A stretch of 61,362 nucleotides of DNA, taken from the NCBI RefSeq assembly GCF_013299185.1, contig NZ_JAAFKG010000027.1, forward strand, positions 20,114 through 81,475, given 5' to 3'. Below are positions 28,602 to 41,100 of the stretch, piece by piece. The DNA comes from Microcoleus sp. bin48.metabat.b7b8b9.023. GTDB lineage: Bacteria; Cyanobacteriota; Cyanobacteriia; Cyanobacteriales; Microcoleaceae. Numbering within the stretch: the first letter of the stretch is position 1; every line of letters starts with the position of its first letter. A program made the position numbers and the translations under genes. The notes below the pieces were generated by a model. The model was not told the DNA's origin, did not search any database, and saw only the letters and a list, made by a program, of their open reading frames with translations.

Positions 28602-31600
28602 TCAAACATTTCTAAATTCCTCAATCAAATCAATAATCCGATCGCACCGGAAGTTATTCGCCAAATCGGCGATCGCGCTGCGGTAACCAGCATCAACAGG
28701 AGGAATCGACAACAGCAGCCGAAAAATCTCCTCGTTATCAACCGAATCCGCCGCCTCGTACAACTCATCAACCCATTGGAGAGGCATAGCTTCAAAAAAT
28801 GAAGAATTCAGCGCAACAGGCAAAGGAGCCGTCACAGTCGGCGCCGAAACGTCACCACCAGCAACAGGATCGGAACTTAGCGAAGCTTCTCGATCGTAAA
28901 CATAGCGGACACCCAGATACTTAGCCATCTTTTCCAGAATGACTTGTTCCCGAAAAGGCTTCGCGACAAAATCATCGCACCCAGCAGACAAAATCACCGA
29001 TCGCTCCTCATCAAAAGCACTCGCCGTCAGAGCAATAATCACCGTTGCTTGACCCTTCAAATGCGCTTTAATCTGTTTAGTAGCTTCGTAGCCATCCATC
29101 ACCGGCATCCGCATATCCATCCAAATCAAATGAGGCTCCCAACTCGACCACACGGACAAAGCTTCAACGCCATTTTCAGCCTGCCGCACAGTAAAACCGA
29201 GAGATGACAGCATTCTCACCAGCAACAAACGGCTTTCCAGGCGATCGTCCACAGCTAAAATGCGGTATTCCGGCTGTCCGGGTTCCAGGCCCACAACGCG
29301 ACGAGTTGTTTGAGCAACCTGAATTTCCACTGCATTAGGGAGCGAAACTTTAACATCAAATCTAAAAATACTGCCGTTAGCGACGCTGCTTGTCACCGTC
29401 ATTTCTCCTCCCATTAACTCAACGAACTGTTTGCTGATCGGCAAGCCTAAACCAGTTCCTTCATGAGCTTTTCTTCCGCTTTCTGTCTGAGCAAAAGGCT
29501 TAAACAAACTATCCATTTCTTGGGCAGAAATTCCCGCCCCCGTGTCTTCCACTTCAAAGAGCAAGCAGCAATTTGCGATCGGCCCAATCTCTTCGTTATT
29601 TCTGTTTGACAACAGCTCATGTTTGATTCTCAAGTTAACACCACCTTCTGCCGTAAACTTGATCGCATTTCCCACCACATTAATTAATACTTGACGCAAC
29701 TTACTTTCATCTGTTTCTACATATTGAGGGAGGTTGGGCGCAGCATCACAAATTAACTGCAACCCTTTTTTTTCGGCTTGCAGCTTCAGCATATCTTCAG
29801 TATTTTCTAGCATTCTGTGCAAGTCGAAGGTGCTGTTATTGAGTGTCACCAGCCCGACTTCGATTTTTGACATTTGCAGAATATTGTTGATCAGATCGAG
29901 CAAATGTTCCCCGCTGCGGCTAATAATTCCTAAATATTGCTGTTGGTCACTACCGAGGGCTGCGTCGCGCGCCAGCAGTTGACTGAAACCGAGAATCGCG
30001 TTGAGGGGAGTTCGCAATTCGTGGCTCATATTCGAGAGAAATTCACTTTTAGCCTTGTTGGCTCTGTCGGCTTCTTCTTTGGCTTTTTGCAGCGATATTT
30101 CTGCTTGTTTGCGCTCAGTAATATCGCTGGCTGTGCCTGTGGTACCGATGATATTTCCTGCTGCATCCAATCGCGCGATCGCCTTTGTATTGACATCTAT
30201 CTGCCTGCCGTCTTTCCCTAATACTATACTTTCGTACTGAAACACAGCATCTCCCGTCAGCAAGTGCTGCTGAAGTTCTCGGTTCCGGTCTATTTGGGCA
30301 GGCGCCAAGAAATCGCTAAAAGAATAGCCTAGCATTTCTTCCGGCTCATAACCGTAGATTTGTTTGACAGCTTGGTTGACAAAAGTCAGGTGTCCTTGGG
30401 CATCGCAAGACCAGATAATATCTTGGGAAGTTTCAACTAAATGACGGTATTTTTCTTCGCTTTCTGCTAATGCTATTTCCGCCAGCTTGCGGGCAGTAAT
30501 GTCCATCAAAGTTGTGAAGAGTTTAGTCACTTGCCCTTGTTGGTTGACAACTACTTCTCCTTTGGATTCAATGTAGCGGATCGAGCCGCCTTCACTTGTC
30601 TGTGACGGGCAAGTATCCGCAGCAATTGTCGGTTCCGGGCGCAGGATGCGATATTCCAAACTGTAGGATTTGCCGCTAGCAATAGCAGCGTCGATCGTTG
30701 TTTGCCATTTTTGGCGATCGTCCGGATGCACGTATTGTGCAAATTCACTTAGTGTTGGCGCAGCCTCGGTTGCATCGAGATCGAAAATATGAGATAATTC
30801 TTCCGACCAAGTAGTTGTATTGGCAGAAAAATCGCATTCCCAATTGCCGACGCGGGCGATTCTCTGCGCTGCTGCTAAGGATGCAGCTAGAGCCCGGAGT
30901 TTTTCTTCGGCCAATTTGCGATCGCTAATATCTTGAATCACAGAAATCACGCAGGTTTCGCCGTGAATGTCAATGATTTCAGCAGACACCAGCCCGGTTC
31001 TGAGTTCCCCAGTTTTCGTGCGCCAATCAAATTCGTAGTTACGAACAATTTTTTGTTCGTCTAACATTGCAAACAACTTGGCGCGGGCTGGTTCGCTTTC
31101 CCAAAGATTCAAATCAAGCGCCGTGCGATCGATAATTTCTGCTATCGAATAACCAATTGTCTGACAAAAAGCCTCATTGACTTCCAAATAACGACCGTCT
31201 TTAAGTCGGGCAATAGTAATCGGGTTGGGAGAAGAACGAAAAGCTTTAGCAAACTTTTCCTCAGACAAGCTCAGTTGTGCAGTCCGCTCCTCAACTAAAG
31301 TTTCCAATTCTTGATTCAGCTTTTGGAGTTGAGCATTTTGTTCCCCTAATTGCTTCTCCATAAAATAGCTGTTGACCGCTTCTTTTAAGGTCAACTTCAA
31401 ATCTTCTGACTGCCAAGGCTTAGATATGTAGCGGTACAATTTAGCATATTTAATAGTATTCGCCACAGCTTCGAGGTCTGCTTGCCCCGTCAGCATGATT
31501 TTGATGGTTTTTGGTGAAATTATGTGAATCTGCTTCAGTAATTCGTCCCCTTTGATATTGGGCATCAGGTAGTCGGAAATCACAGCCACGATTTCGCAAC

Positions 31601-31760
31601 CCTCTTCCAGCAATTCATCTATCAACTCTAAAGCCTCTTCGCCGCCTTCGGCTGTTTCTAATAAATGTTCTTCTCCTAGGGCTTTTTTTAACTCAATCTT
31701 CAAACTTTCAAGAATGATCGGTTCGTCATCCACGCAAATAATCACAGGTTTATTGTTCAT
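28602..31760 (-). CDS. Receiver-PAS3-kinase-receiver hybrid histidine kinase
   Basis: A 1052-aa cytosolic protein: receiver of the CVDDE…MLTGQ…SKPW type (res. 5-125; VISDYLMP), coiled coil, three PAS domains (about 165-290, 300-440, 455-565), HisKA (NMSHELRTPLNAILGFSQLL, near 590), HATPase (INVVGNAIKFT, DTGAGI, GTGLGLPIS), second receiver (about 850-970; LIWMDMRMP, VAKPF) and a helical C-terminus (LQWVDELYEAADSVDNEEIF…) like that of the 645-aa hybrid. ATG 31760 overlaps the TGA of the preceding receiver gene (ATGA), so translation is coupled; the longer frame reaching 31811 lies inside that gene. The kinase core is closely similar to that of the 645-aa hybrid, pointing to duplication. Confidence 0.93.
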   Translation of the reverse strand: MNNKPVIICVDDEPIILESLKIELKKALGEEHLLETAEGGEEALELIDELLEEGCEIVAVISDYLMPNIKGDELLKQIHIISPKTIKIMLTGQADLEAVANTIKYAKLYRYISKPWQSEDLKLTLKEAVNSYFMEKQLGEQNAQLQKLNQELETLVEERTAQLSLSEEKFAKAFRSSPNPITIARLKDGRYLEVNEAFCQTIGYSIAEIIDRTALDLNLWESEPARAKLFAMLDEQKIVRNYEFDWRTKTGELRTGLVSAEIIDIHGETCVISVIQDISDRKLAEEKLRALAASLAAAQRIARVGNWECDFSANTTTWSEELSHIFDLDATEAAPTLSEFAQYVHPDDRQKWQTTIDAAIASGKSYSLEYRILRPEPTIAADTCPSQTSEGGSIRYIESKGEVVVNQQGQVTKLFTTLMDITARKLAEIALAESEEKYRHLVETSQDIIWSCDAQGHLTFVNQAVKQIYGYEPEEMLGYSFSDFLAPAQIDRNRELQQHLLTGDAVFQYESIVLGKDGRQIDVNTKAIARLDAAGNIIGTTGTASDITERKQAEISLQKAKEEADRANKAKSEFLSNMSHELRTPLNAILGFSQLLARDAALGSDQQQYLGIISRSGEHLLDLINNILQMSKIEVGLVTLNNSTFDLHRMLENTEDMLKLQAEKKGLQLICDAAPNLPQYVETDESKLRQVLINVVGNAIKFTAEGGVNLRIKHELLSNRNNEEIGPIANCCLLFEVEDTGAGISAQEMDSLFKPFAQTESGRKAHEGTGLGLPISKQFVELMGGEMTVTSSVANGSIFRFDVKVSLPNAVEIQVAQTTRRVVGLEPGQPEYRILAVDDRLESRLLLVRMLSSLGFTVRQAENGVEALSVWSSWEPHLIWMDMRMPVMDGYEATKQIKAHLKGQATVIIALTASAFDEERSVILSAGCDDFVAKPFREQVILEKMAKYLGVRYVYDREASLSSDPVAGGDVSAPTVTAPLPVALNSSFFEAMPLQWVDELYEAADSVDNEEIFRLLLSIPPVDAGYRSAIADLANNFRCDRIIDLIEEFRNV

Positions 31761-32155
31761 ATTTTTGCTAAACCAGATTTTATAGTTTCTACTAATTCTT
31801 GACCGTCCCACGGCTTGTACAAACAGCGGTGCAAGTTTGCCTGCTCTTTCACCCGTTCTATTGCTATTTCGTCAGCTTGCCCGGTCAGCATAACTTTCAC
31901 AATATTGGGATATTTTTGGTGAACCCGGATCAAAAATTCATCTCCTTTAAGACCCGGCATCAACCAGTCAGATACTATGACCAAAATATCGCTTTCCTCT
32001 TCTCCTTGAATTTCCTCAATAATTTCGAGAGCTTCATCGGCATTTTCTGCTACTTCATAGAGGTAATCATCACCAAATTCTTTTTTCAGTTGAATCTTCA
32101 AGCTGTTTAAGATTACAACTTCATCGTCAACACACAAAATTACTGGTTTTGGCAT
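31757..32155 (-). CDS. Stand-alone response regulator receiver
   Basis: A 132-aa single receiver: acid pair VDDE at 10-12, phospho-acceptor Asp63 in VSDWLMPGLKGDE, Thr in MLTGQAD and Lys in LYKPW. The MLTGQ/LYKPW type is common in HupR/RpfG-like receivers. Its closest visible relative is the N-terminal receiver of the next gene, which suggests the two arose by duplication. It is the middle gene of a three-gene operon: 52 bp after the CBS kinase and overlapping the hybrid kinase by 4 bp. It may carry phosphate between the two kinases (inference). Confidence 0.92.
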   Translation of the reverse strand: MPKPVILCVDDEVVILNSLKIQLKKEFGDDYLYEVAENADEALEIIEEIQGEEESDILVIVSDWLMPGLKGDEFLIRVHQKYPNIVKVMLTGQADEIAIERVKEQANLHRCLYKPWDGQELVETIKSGLAKI

Positions 32156-32207
32156 AAAATTTTACTCTTTTTTTATTTTAAAATGGACGGGCAGATTGAG
32201 CCAGATT

Positions 32208-34760
32208 TTAATTTCTCTCAGTGATTTCGATAGGCAAGGATACAGTAAATTTGGTTTGACCTGGCACGCTTTCTACTTGCAGTTTACCTTGGTGTTTTTT
32301 AATGATTTTATGAACGATATCCAATCCCAAACCGCTGCCTTCTCCAGGAGGTTTAGTAGTGAAAAATGGCTCAAAAATTCTAGGCATAATCTCTGGAGGA
32401 ATGCCGGGGCCGCTGTCGGTAATACTGACTGATATTGCGTTATCTTGGTGTTTGACCTCAATTTTTAACATTCCTTTGTTGCCCATCGCTTGTAAAGCAT
32501 TATGAAGCAAATTTGTCCAAACTTGATTTAGTTCATCAGGATAGCATAGCATAGAGGGTAAATCATTACCATAATTCCTGACGACTTCCACACCATGTTT
32601 GATTTGGTAGTGGTAAAGCGTTAAAACAGTATCAATCCCGTCGGTAATATTGGCGATCGCCTTGGAACCCGACTGGTCGTAACGAGAATAGCTTTTCAAG
32701 GCAAAAACAATTTTGGCTGCCCTATCTGTCGCAGTAACAATATTTTTAGTGCTTTTTTGTACCGTAGCAAATTCGTAAGCGGTTTGTAAAATATTTGGAC
32801 TTGCGCTGTCTTTCAACAAAGGTAAAAAACGTTCGAGATTATTGCAAATACCAATATCTAACAAGGTACAAGCAAGGCTGTCAGCGTCGTCTATTTTTTC
32901 TGATTCTAATTGCCGCTGCAAAAGTTTTTTCAACTGACGTTTTTCTTTACTAGATAAGTTGTCTGTTTCCTTACTTGAGTTGTACAGCAGGGCAAAGAAA
33001 TCCTGCTGCCGTTCCGGAGATAGTTGCTTGAAAAATATCGGTAACTGGTGCAATTGTTCGGCCCAGAAGTCGGCGATGTTCTGCACCGAGGAGCGAATCG
33101 CCCCTAAAGGAGAATTGATTTCGTGGGCAACTCCGGCAATTAACTGTCCGAGGGCTGCCATTTTTTCTGATTGAATCAGCTCTTGTTGAGTGCGCTTCAG
33201 TTCTTCCAGGGTATGAGCTAATTCTACATTTTTTTTGCACAGCGCTGACTCTGCTAGTTTGCGGGCGCTGATGTTGCGGGCAACCCAAATCACTGCATCT
33301 TTTGAGAACAGAGAAATACAGGCGGAAAACCAAATTTCGCGATCGCCAACTGTTAAACTGTAGTCGAAATTGAGCGTTTGTTGCGTCTCTAAAACTTGCT
33401 GAACTAGCATCCACCAATCATCGGGGTTGTCGTCGTCAAAAAAATGTTCGACCGTCAGGCTGACTAGATCGCAATCCGGCTCATAAACTGCCGCCGTATT
33501 AGTCGGCAAAACCTCTATGTTGCCATGAGTATTTAGTACGAGAACGATGTCTGTCATCGCTTCAAAAACTGCACGAACTTTGGTTTCAGAAAAGTGTAAT
33601 TTTTCTTCTAGCAGTTTGCGATCGCAAATTTCTTGCTGTAATTCTTGGTTGCTGGCTCCTAGTTGAACCGTGCGCTCTCGAACTCGCTGCTCCAGTTCGG
33701 TGTTGAGGCGGCGCACTTCAGCTTCGGCGGTGGCGCGGTCTTGTATTTCCTTCTTTAATTGACTGTTCGTGTTAATTAATTCTACAGTACGCAGCTTAAT
33801 TTGCTCTTCTAAGTTTTCATTTAATAACCGCAACTCTTCCTCTATTTCGGTTCTGCGAAGCGCTTCTTTTTGCAATTGTTCGTTCACTTTTTTTAACTCC
33901 AGGATATTTTCGGCAACTGTTTCCTGCAAAAGCTCGACATTCGCGTGCATTTCTACCGGATCTAAGGCGTGCAGCAGGCTACTTTGGGTGATAATTCCGG
34001 CTAAATATCCTCCCTCGTCCACCACCACCAAGCGCCGGATGTGGTGCTTTTGCATGAACTGGTGAGCCTCCCACAATGTGGCTTTTGCCTGCAACGGCAT
34101 CAGGGGAAAACTCATCGCGGCGGCGGCGCGAGTGCCAGCGAAATCGAGTCCGGCAGCTTGGAATTTAACAATGTCCCGTTCTGTAATTATGCCCACTGGT
34201 TTCTGATTTTTGTTGTCGCACTCATTGCAAATGACTATGCAGCTTTTGCGCTGAGTTGCCATCTGTTTTGCCACTTCTAAAACTGAGGTGTTAGTTGAGG
34301 CAACTCTTACTTCTGCCGTCATAATTTCTTCGGCGCGCCGCATTTGCAGCAAGTCGCCCGGTTTCAGGATTTGACGGATGCTTTCTCCAGTGATGGCGCC
34401 CAGCAAGTTTCCGCTGTTGTCTGTGACGGGCAAGTGACGGATTTTTGCAGATCGCAATATACTCAATATTTTGAAGATATTCCCCGCTTTATCCAGGGAA
34501 ATGGCGATCGGCTTTTGTGTCATTACCTCAGAAATTGTCATCCCTGCTAGCGGTATTTCGCTCGCAGTTATTTTCACAACATCGCGCTCTGTAAAAATTC
34601 CCATCAGTTGCCGATCGAACGCGATTAAAATGCAACTAGCCCTCGCCTGAGTCATGGCGGCGATCGCGACTTTCAAGGGTGTATCAGGAGGGAGTACCGG
34701 CGGTTTGCGGTCGATCGCCTGTTCTAAGAAGCTTTGGCTATCAGAAACTGTTATTGACAT
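32208..34760 (-). CDS. CBS-domain histidine kinase
   Basis: An 850-aa cytosolic kinase. Four CBS motifs (res. about 13-270; GIFTERDVV, GAITGESI, GIITERDIV, AGIITQSSL) form two Bateman modules that usually bind adenine nucleotides or c-di-AMP, then a long coiled coil (275-395), a PAS (395-505), HisKA with GVAHEINSPLGAIRSS and His546, and HATPase (WTNLLHNALQAM, DSGPGIP, GSGLGLDIV). Between the His helix and the X region is an unusual ~110-aa insert (SPERQQDFF…SSKEKRQLKKLL…DIGICNNLERFLPLL). The same kinase core with the same insert ends the 2028-aa protein next door. This suggests energy or nucleotide sensing. The start is ATG 34760, two codons inside a TTG frame; it heads the three-gene operon. 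Confidence 0.92.
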   Translation of the reverse strand: MSITVSDSQSFLEQAIDRKPPVLPPDTPLKVAIAAMTQARASCILIAFDRQLMGIFTERDVVKITASEIPLAGMTISEVMTQKPIAISLDKAGNIFKILSILRSAKIRHLPVTDNSGNLLGAITGESIRQILKPGDLLQMRRAEEIMTAEVRVASTNTSVLEVAKQMATQRKSCIVICNECDNKNQKPVGIITERDIVKFQAAGLDFAGTRAAAAMSFPLMPLQAKATLWEAHQFMQKHHIRRLVVVDEGGYLAGIITQSSLLHALDPVEMHANVELLQETVAENILELKKVNEQLQKEALRRTEIEEELRLLNENLEEQIKLRTVELINTNSQLKKEIQDRATAEAEVRRLNTELEQRVRERTVQLGASNQELQQEICDRKLLEEKLHFSETKVRAVFEAMTDIVLVLNTHGNIEVLPTNTAAVYEPDCDLVSLTVEHFFDDDNPDDWWMLVQQVLETQQTLNFDYSLTVGDREIWFSACISLFSKDAVIWVARNISARKLAESALCKKNVELAHTLEELKRTQQELIQSEKMAALGQLIAGVAHEINSPLGAIRSSVQNIADFWAEQLHQLPIFFKQLSPERQQDFFALLYNSSKETDNLSSKEKRQLKKLLQRQLESEKIDDADSLACTLLDIGICNNLERFLPLLKDSASPNILQTAYEFATVQKSTKNIVTATDRAAKIVFALKSYSRYDQSGSKAIANITDGIDTVLTLYHYQIKHGVEVVRNYGNDLPSMLCYPDELNQVWTNLLHNALQAMGNKGMLKIEVKHQDNAISVSITDSGPGIPPEIMPRIFEPFFTTKPPGEGSGLGLDIVHKIIKKHQGKLQVESVPGQTKFTVSLPIEITERN

Positions 34761-35169
34761 GGGCAAATCAAGGGGGAGATGCAGGTGGAACCGACAATTA
34801 ATGCCATTTTAGATCTGAGCTTTGACAATGGCCGCACCCTGACCACCATCGAAGTCTGACATCCGTCTCATACCATTTTAGATTTTAGATTTGAGATTTG
34901 AGATTAAAGAATTGAAGAATGGGAAATCATCACCGATCGCATAACGGTTTGGAACACTGGCCTAATTTCCATTTTAGTTTGACCTTCCAAAAAATGGATA
35001 CCGTCCCACCGACTCAAGTCATAGAGCACGAAAAATTTTAGACTCCTGTTCAAGCTCCCAGATTCACGGCACTACAACTACATCTAAATTCTCAAATCTT
35101 AAATCGAATGACATCGGTCTAGAGTGGCATTTTTGGTCGCGCCTCGGTAAAATTTCTAGTGCTATAGCG
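34761..35169. other. Intergenic region, no gene
   Basis: About 410 bp between two minus-strand kinases. It contains TTTTAGATTTTAGATTTGAG-like heptamer remnants near 34870-34905. It probably holds the promoter of the CBS kinase operon; no clear terminator is visible. Confidence 0.5.
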
Positions 35170-38100
35170 CTAAAAGGCGATCGGAATTGACACGATAAAG
35201 CTCGTTTGACCGATCGCAGATGTTACTTCTATATTACCCGAATGTTTTTCGACAATTTTCTTAACAATATCCAGTCCCAAGCCGCTGCCTTCTCCGGCGG
35301 GTTTTGTGGTAAAGAAGGGTTCAAATATTCGCGGCAAAATTTCCGGGGGAATTCCTGTGCCGTTATCCCTAACGCCCACCAACAGGAGCTGATTTTCTAC
35401 TCTAACATCTACTGTTAAAATTCCGCAATTGTTCATTGCTTGTAAAGCATTGTGAATCAGATTTGTCCAAACTTGATTGAGTTCGTCTGGATAGCACAGC
35501 AATTCCGGCAGTCCATCTTGATAATTCCTCACAACTTCTACTCCGTGTTTGAGTTGGTTGTAATAAAGAGTTAATATAGTTTCAATCCCCTCAGTAATAT
35601 TGGCAGTAACTTTTTCTCCCATAGAGTTAGAGCGAGAATATGCTTTTAAAGCAAAAACTACTTTTGCAGCTCTATCTGTAGCTGTGATAATAGTATTCGT
35701 ACTTCTTTGCAAAGCAGTAAATTGATAGGCTTGCTGTAAAATATCCGAGCTAGTGGGGTCTTGCAGCAAAGGCAAAATTGATTCGATATTGTCGTAAATG
35801 CCGATATCAACTAAGGTGTCTGCTACTGTTTCTGAATTTGCCACAGAATTGTTTGATAGCTGCTGAATCAAAGCTCTTTTAAACTGGCGTTTTTCTCGGT
35901 TGGAAAAGAGCATCGCCTGCGACTGGTATTTGGGGAGCAGCGTCAATAAATCAGAGTAACGTTCCGGGGACATTTTGTGGAAAAAATCCGCGATTTGGGC
36001 CAGATCTTGATTGAAAAAATCGGCTAAATTCTCGACAGACGATCGAATCGCACCCAGGGGAGTATTGATTTCGTGAGCCACACCAGCAACTAGCTGTCCC
36101 AATGCTGCCATTTTTTCGGATTGAATGAGTTCTCGTTGCGTTGCTTGCAGGTGTTGCAGGGCTTCCGAGAGTTCTCTGGTGCGATCGGCTACTTGCATTT
36201 CCAAGGTTCTGTTGTACTCTGCTACCAGTTTCTCAGCTTGTTTGCGATCGGTGATATCGCTGAAAGCAGTAATCGCATAGACAATATTGTTTTTGTTGTC
36301 AAAAATCGGTTGCGAGTGCATTTCCAAAGGCACAATCTTCCCATCTCTGCGGACTTCTAAATTATCGGCGATCGCACTTTCGCCATTGAGAGCTCGCCAA
36401 GCCGGCAATTGTTGCTCAGAACAGGGGCTTTCCCTTCCTGATATATAAATTTCAGAAGCTGATATCAACTCTTCACCTGTAGCTGACGGCGCCAAAATTT
36501 GATCCAGCAACCGCTGTCCAGTTTCATTGATGTAAGATACCTTACCCTGGGGATTATGTACCGTTATTCCCACAGGTAAAGCTTCTAAAAACTGCGTCAA
36601 CTTACTTTGACTTTCCCGCACTTCTGCGTAAAGTTTAGCATTAGCAATAGAAACAGCAGCCTGCGTCGATAACAGTTGCAAAACCTCTACCCTGTCATCA
36701 GTAAAAGCACTCGTAGTCAGATTATTTTCTAAATAAACCATCCCAATTAATTGACCTTGATTCAGCAATGGCGCACACAATATAGATTGAGAATGATGTC
36801 TAACAATATACGGATCGCGCGTAAATCTTCCTTTATTAGCGGCATCACTTTCTACAACATTTTTTTTCCTGCGAGCGACATAATTAATAATCGAAACAGG
36901 CAAGCACTTTTCAGCAGGAACCGACTGCAAAACATCCACGCGATCGCCATCTAATTTTCCCGAAGCTTCTACCAAAAACTTACCTCGGCTTTCCAAAATC
37001 AAAAAACCATTTTCTGCCCCCGCATTTTGCAGCATAATTCTCATCAACTTCGCCAGCAACTTGTCCAGCACAATCTCGCTAGCGATCGCACCAAAGGCTT
37101 TCATCACTGCCGCCAAATCAAAAGTTTGGCCCGAATCGTGGCTGCTGGAAATATTAGTAACTGTAGCGCTGTCGCTGGTAATGCTAGTTGACACTGGAAT
37201 TCTGATTAAAAATTGGGGATACTGTGTTTCCAAATCCTCAACTTTAGCTTGAGCTCCCCAGTGAGTGTAACCATAGTGAGCATCAGCCAAATAAACTCGT
37301 GCAATCTTCTCTTTTCCCCAACCGATATAGAACTTAGCTGCAAGTTCGTTAGCGAGAGCTTCTTCGTTAAGATATTCGTTTTGCTTCGCCAAACCAATCG
37401 CGCGATCGTACTCCTCCATTGCCTGAAAATTATCGCCCAAAACCCGATATTTCTCAGCCTCAACCAGATGAAATTTGTGCAAGTGATTCATGGGGGCGCG
37501 TGCAGCCCATGTCTGCATTTTCTTTTGGTTTTCTCCTACTCTTTCGAGCAGCATCTCTCTCTCCAATACATCCGCCTCAGAACAAGCAGCTAGTGCAGCC
37601 AAAGAATCATAAAAATGGAACACCGGCACAGTTAAAAAACCAGTTCCTCCCATTAAACCTTGTCTAAATTTACCTGCATTTTCCAGTGCTTGGCACAAAT
37701 CCCCGAATAAATAACACAGTATTAGCTTGTGCAAATAAAAGTAATGTATTCCCGTGCGATCGTTCGCTTTCGCCAGCAACGGTAGCAGATGCTCTTCTTC
37801 GCAAGCTGTCCCCGATAAATTGCAAGGATTCTCTGCTTCACCCAGCAAGTTAAGCACCGCTTGATGAAATATTTGATTGCACTGCAAGTTGATTGATTGC
37901 TTGAGTTGAGCCAGCAGGTTGCTAGATTCAGCAATTTCGACTTTTAGATTTGTAAGTTCTTGCCCTACCAAATAAGCATATTGAGATTTTTGTTTTGCAC
38001 AATAAGCGACAAACTCAAAATCTCCGTTTTTGAGTGCACTTTGATAGCTTTCTCGGAACATTGGCAGGGTTTCCCTGACATGATATTTGCTGTGAGCGAT

Positions 38101-41100
38101 ACAAGCTGCTACTATATATAATATCTTCCCTCGGAGGCTTTTTGCATTGAACATTGATGCTAAGTTTAAAGCCAATTCCCCTAACTTATTTGCCGATTCA
38201 ATGTCTTGAGATGCGTAGTTCATAACTACGCCCCAAGCTGCGTAGAAAAAGGCAGAAAGCGGTGAATTTCCATACTGAATACATGAATTAATCTGTGACA
38301 AAACCAACGGAGTTAATAGTTGAGGATCGCAGTGAAATACCGCAGGAACTATGCTTGCTGCGATCCGCCTTGCTGCCAATTGTTCGGGAGATGTGATCAA
38401 AGGCAGATTAATTAAGTCTTCGATCTTCTTTCCGGCTAATTTTGCCGCTGTTTGCTCTAATTCCCACTGAATGTTTAACTCGCTAGGATTATCGGGAAAA
38501 GTTACGCCAAATTGTGCTAGCACTTCTCGGCCGATCGCGATCGCTTCTGGCTGTCTCCTCTGCACGATATAAGCTTGAATTTTTACCTCATAAACTTTGA
38601 TTTTGTCCAGCAGAGTTCTGCCTTGTTGCAGCACAGTCCCAGCTAACTGTTCCATCAGCTCAAATGCGCCGCTAAAGTACGCTACCTCAACGGATTCTAT
38701 ATAAAGATTTAAAGTTAACTCGTACTGATTTTCCCAGCTAGAATCTGCCAGCAATCGACGGCTGACATTTAAATACATCACCGCAGCAGCATAAGCGGTA
38801 GCAGCCTTAGCTTTTCTGCCAGCAATCAAATTCAAATTAGCGATTCGATCTCGCTCTTCCTGAGTAAATGTCGATGTTAAATCTAAACCATTTTCTATGC
38901 CAATGTTAATCTGATCGACTATTTTAAAGATATCATCTGTCAGCGGATTTCCCTCCGTATTTTTCCATAAAAAGCAACCTATTTGCCAGTGAACTATTTT
39001 TTTATGGTCCTCGTCAATCAAAGCATAAGCGGCTTGTTGTACTCGATCGTGCAAAAACTTAAAATTCACAGTTAACAGCTCGGCATTTACCTCAGAAACT
39101 GCTAAAATCAAACCAGATGCCAGTGCTGCCTGGAGGTCAGCAAACACTAACTGAGGAGACTTTTCGCAAATCGCAGACAGCACGTGCAAATCAAAATCTA
39201 TTCCCACGCAAGCTGCTAAGCGTAAAATTTGCTGCGTTGACTCTGGCAGTTTTTGCAATTTGCCAATCATCAACTCCACCACATTATCGGTAATTTCCAT
39301 CTCCTCAATTTGAGCTAGATCCCACTGCCAGCCGGCTTGAAATTCGGCGCAATTATTGACATAATCTGAGGCAGAAGTTGCGAATGAGGTAGCATCAAAA
39401 GTCAACTGTGGACAGCTAGGAAAACTAAAATTTATTAAGTTTTCGGAGTGCAGCATTTTCAGGAATTCGCTAACAAAGAAAGGATTGCCCCCTGTTTTTC
39501 GTTTCACCAATGCTGCTAGGGGTGCTGCTGATTTTTTGTCGCTGCGTAATGTGTCAGCAATCAAATTAGTAATATCTGCTATTTCCAACGGAGGTAAGGT
39601 AATTTGATTTACTGTTGCTCCCTGTTCTCGCAATTCTGCCACGGCCACCATCAAAGGATGAACAGGACTGACATCTTTGTCGCAATATGCTCCAACAATC
39701 AATAAATATTCGGGCTGTATCAGAGATAAATTCTCAAGGCTTATTGGTTGTGAAATTTCAATATTTTCGTGGTTTGGGCTTGTCATTGAGCCTGCCACCA
39801 TTAGTTGAATTAATTTGAGGCTAGCGGAGTCAGCCCACTGCAAATCGTCTAGAAAAATAACTAAGGGATGTTTCTCTGAAGAAAATACCCGCAGAAATTG
39901 GATAAATACTAAGTTAAAACGATTGGTAGCCTCATTTGGATCTAACTCTGGTACAGCAGGTTGTTTGCCGAGAATCAATTCTAGATCGGGCATCACATCA
40001 ATAATGACTTGAGCGTTTGGTGCGAGAGCAGCTAAGAGTTTGGCGCGCCAGTGCTGAAATCTATGTTCGCTTTCGGCGAGAATTTGTTGGAGCAGTTCTT
40101 CGCAAGCTTTGACGAGGGCGCTGTAAGGAATTCTTGGCTGCGATTTGTCGAATTTTCCGGCGATTGAATAGCCATGTTTTTCGATAATTGGCTGGTAAAT
40201 TTCTTGTACCAGCGATGACTTTCCTGTACCGAAATCACCTGCTACTAACATCAATTCTACCCGTTTTTGCCTGGGAAAGCGGGGGTTATTGTTGGTGATT
40301 CGCTCAAATGCTGCCAGTAATGTTTGAATTTGTGTTTCGCGTCCGTACAGTTTTTGCGGAATTTGAAATTTATCGGAAATATCTTGGTTGGCTATGGAGA
40401 TTTCTGATATTTTACCGTGGGTGTTTAATTGGTTGAGACATTCTTCTAAGTCTGCTTTGATGCCCCAAGCACTTTGGTAGCGGTCTTCTGCGTTTTTGGC
40501 TAATAATTTGGCGACGATATGAGAAACTGCTGCCGGAATTTGTCGATCGACTTCGGCGACCGGTTTTGGCTGTTTGGCAATGTGGCAATGTACTAATTCT
40601 AGGGCACTACTGGTTTCAAACGGCAGTTGGCCCGTCAGCATTTCATAGAGAGTTGCGCCGAGAGAGTAATAGTCGGTGCGATAATCTAGGCTGCGGTTCA
40701 TTCTGCCAGTTTGTTCTGGAGAGATATAGGCGAGAGTGCCTTCTAGAATATGGGGATGCTTGAGGGTGGGTTGTTCGGTTAATTTGTCGGGCGCGAAGAC
40801 GCTGGCTATCCCAAAGTCAATGATTTTGAGTTGGTTGGTGCTGGGATTGAAAACTATGTTGGCAGGGTTGATATCTTTGTGTATAATATTGGCGCTGTGA
40901 ATGTCGCCCAAAATGTCAGCTATTTGAATGGCAAAGCTGAGAGATTCGGATAGAGTAAAGGGGCGAGAGTGCATCAACCTTTTGAAAGATTCTCCTCCGA
41001 AGTCTTCGAGTACGATCGCCAAAGTGCGATCGTACTGTTCTAAGCTGTAAGCTTGGACAACTCCTGGGTGATTTAAGCTGCGGATGATGTCATATTCTTG

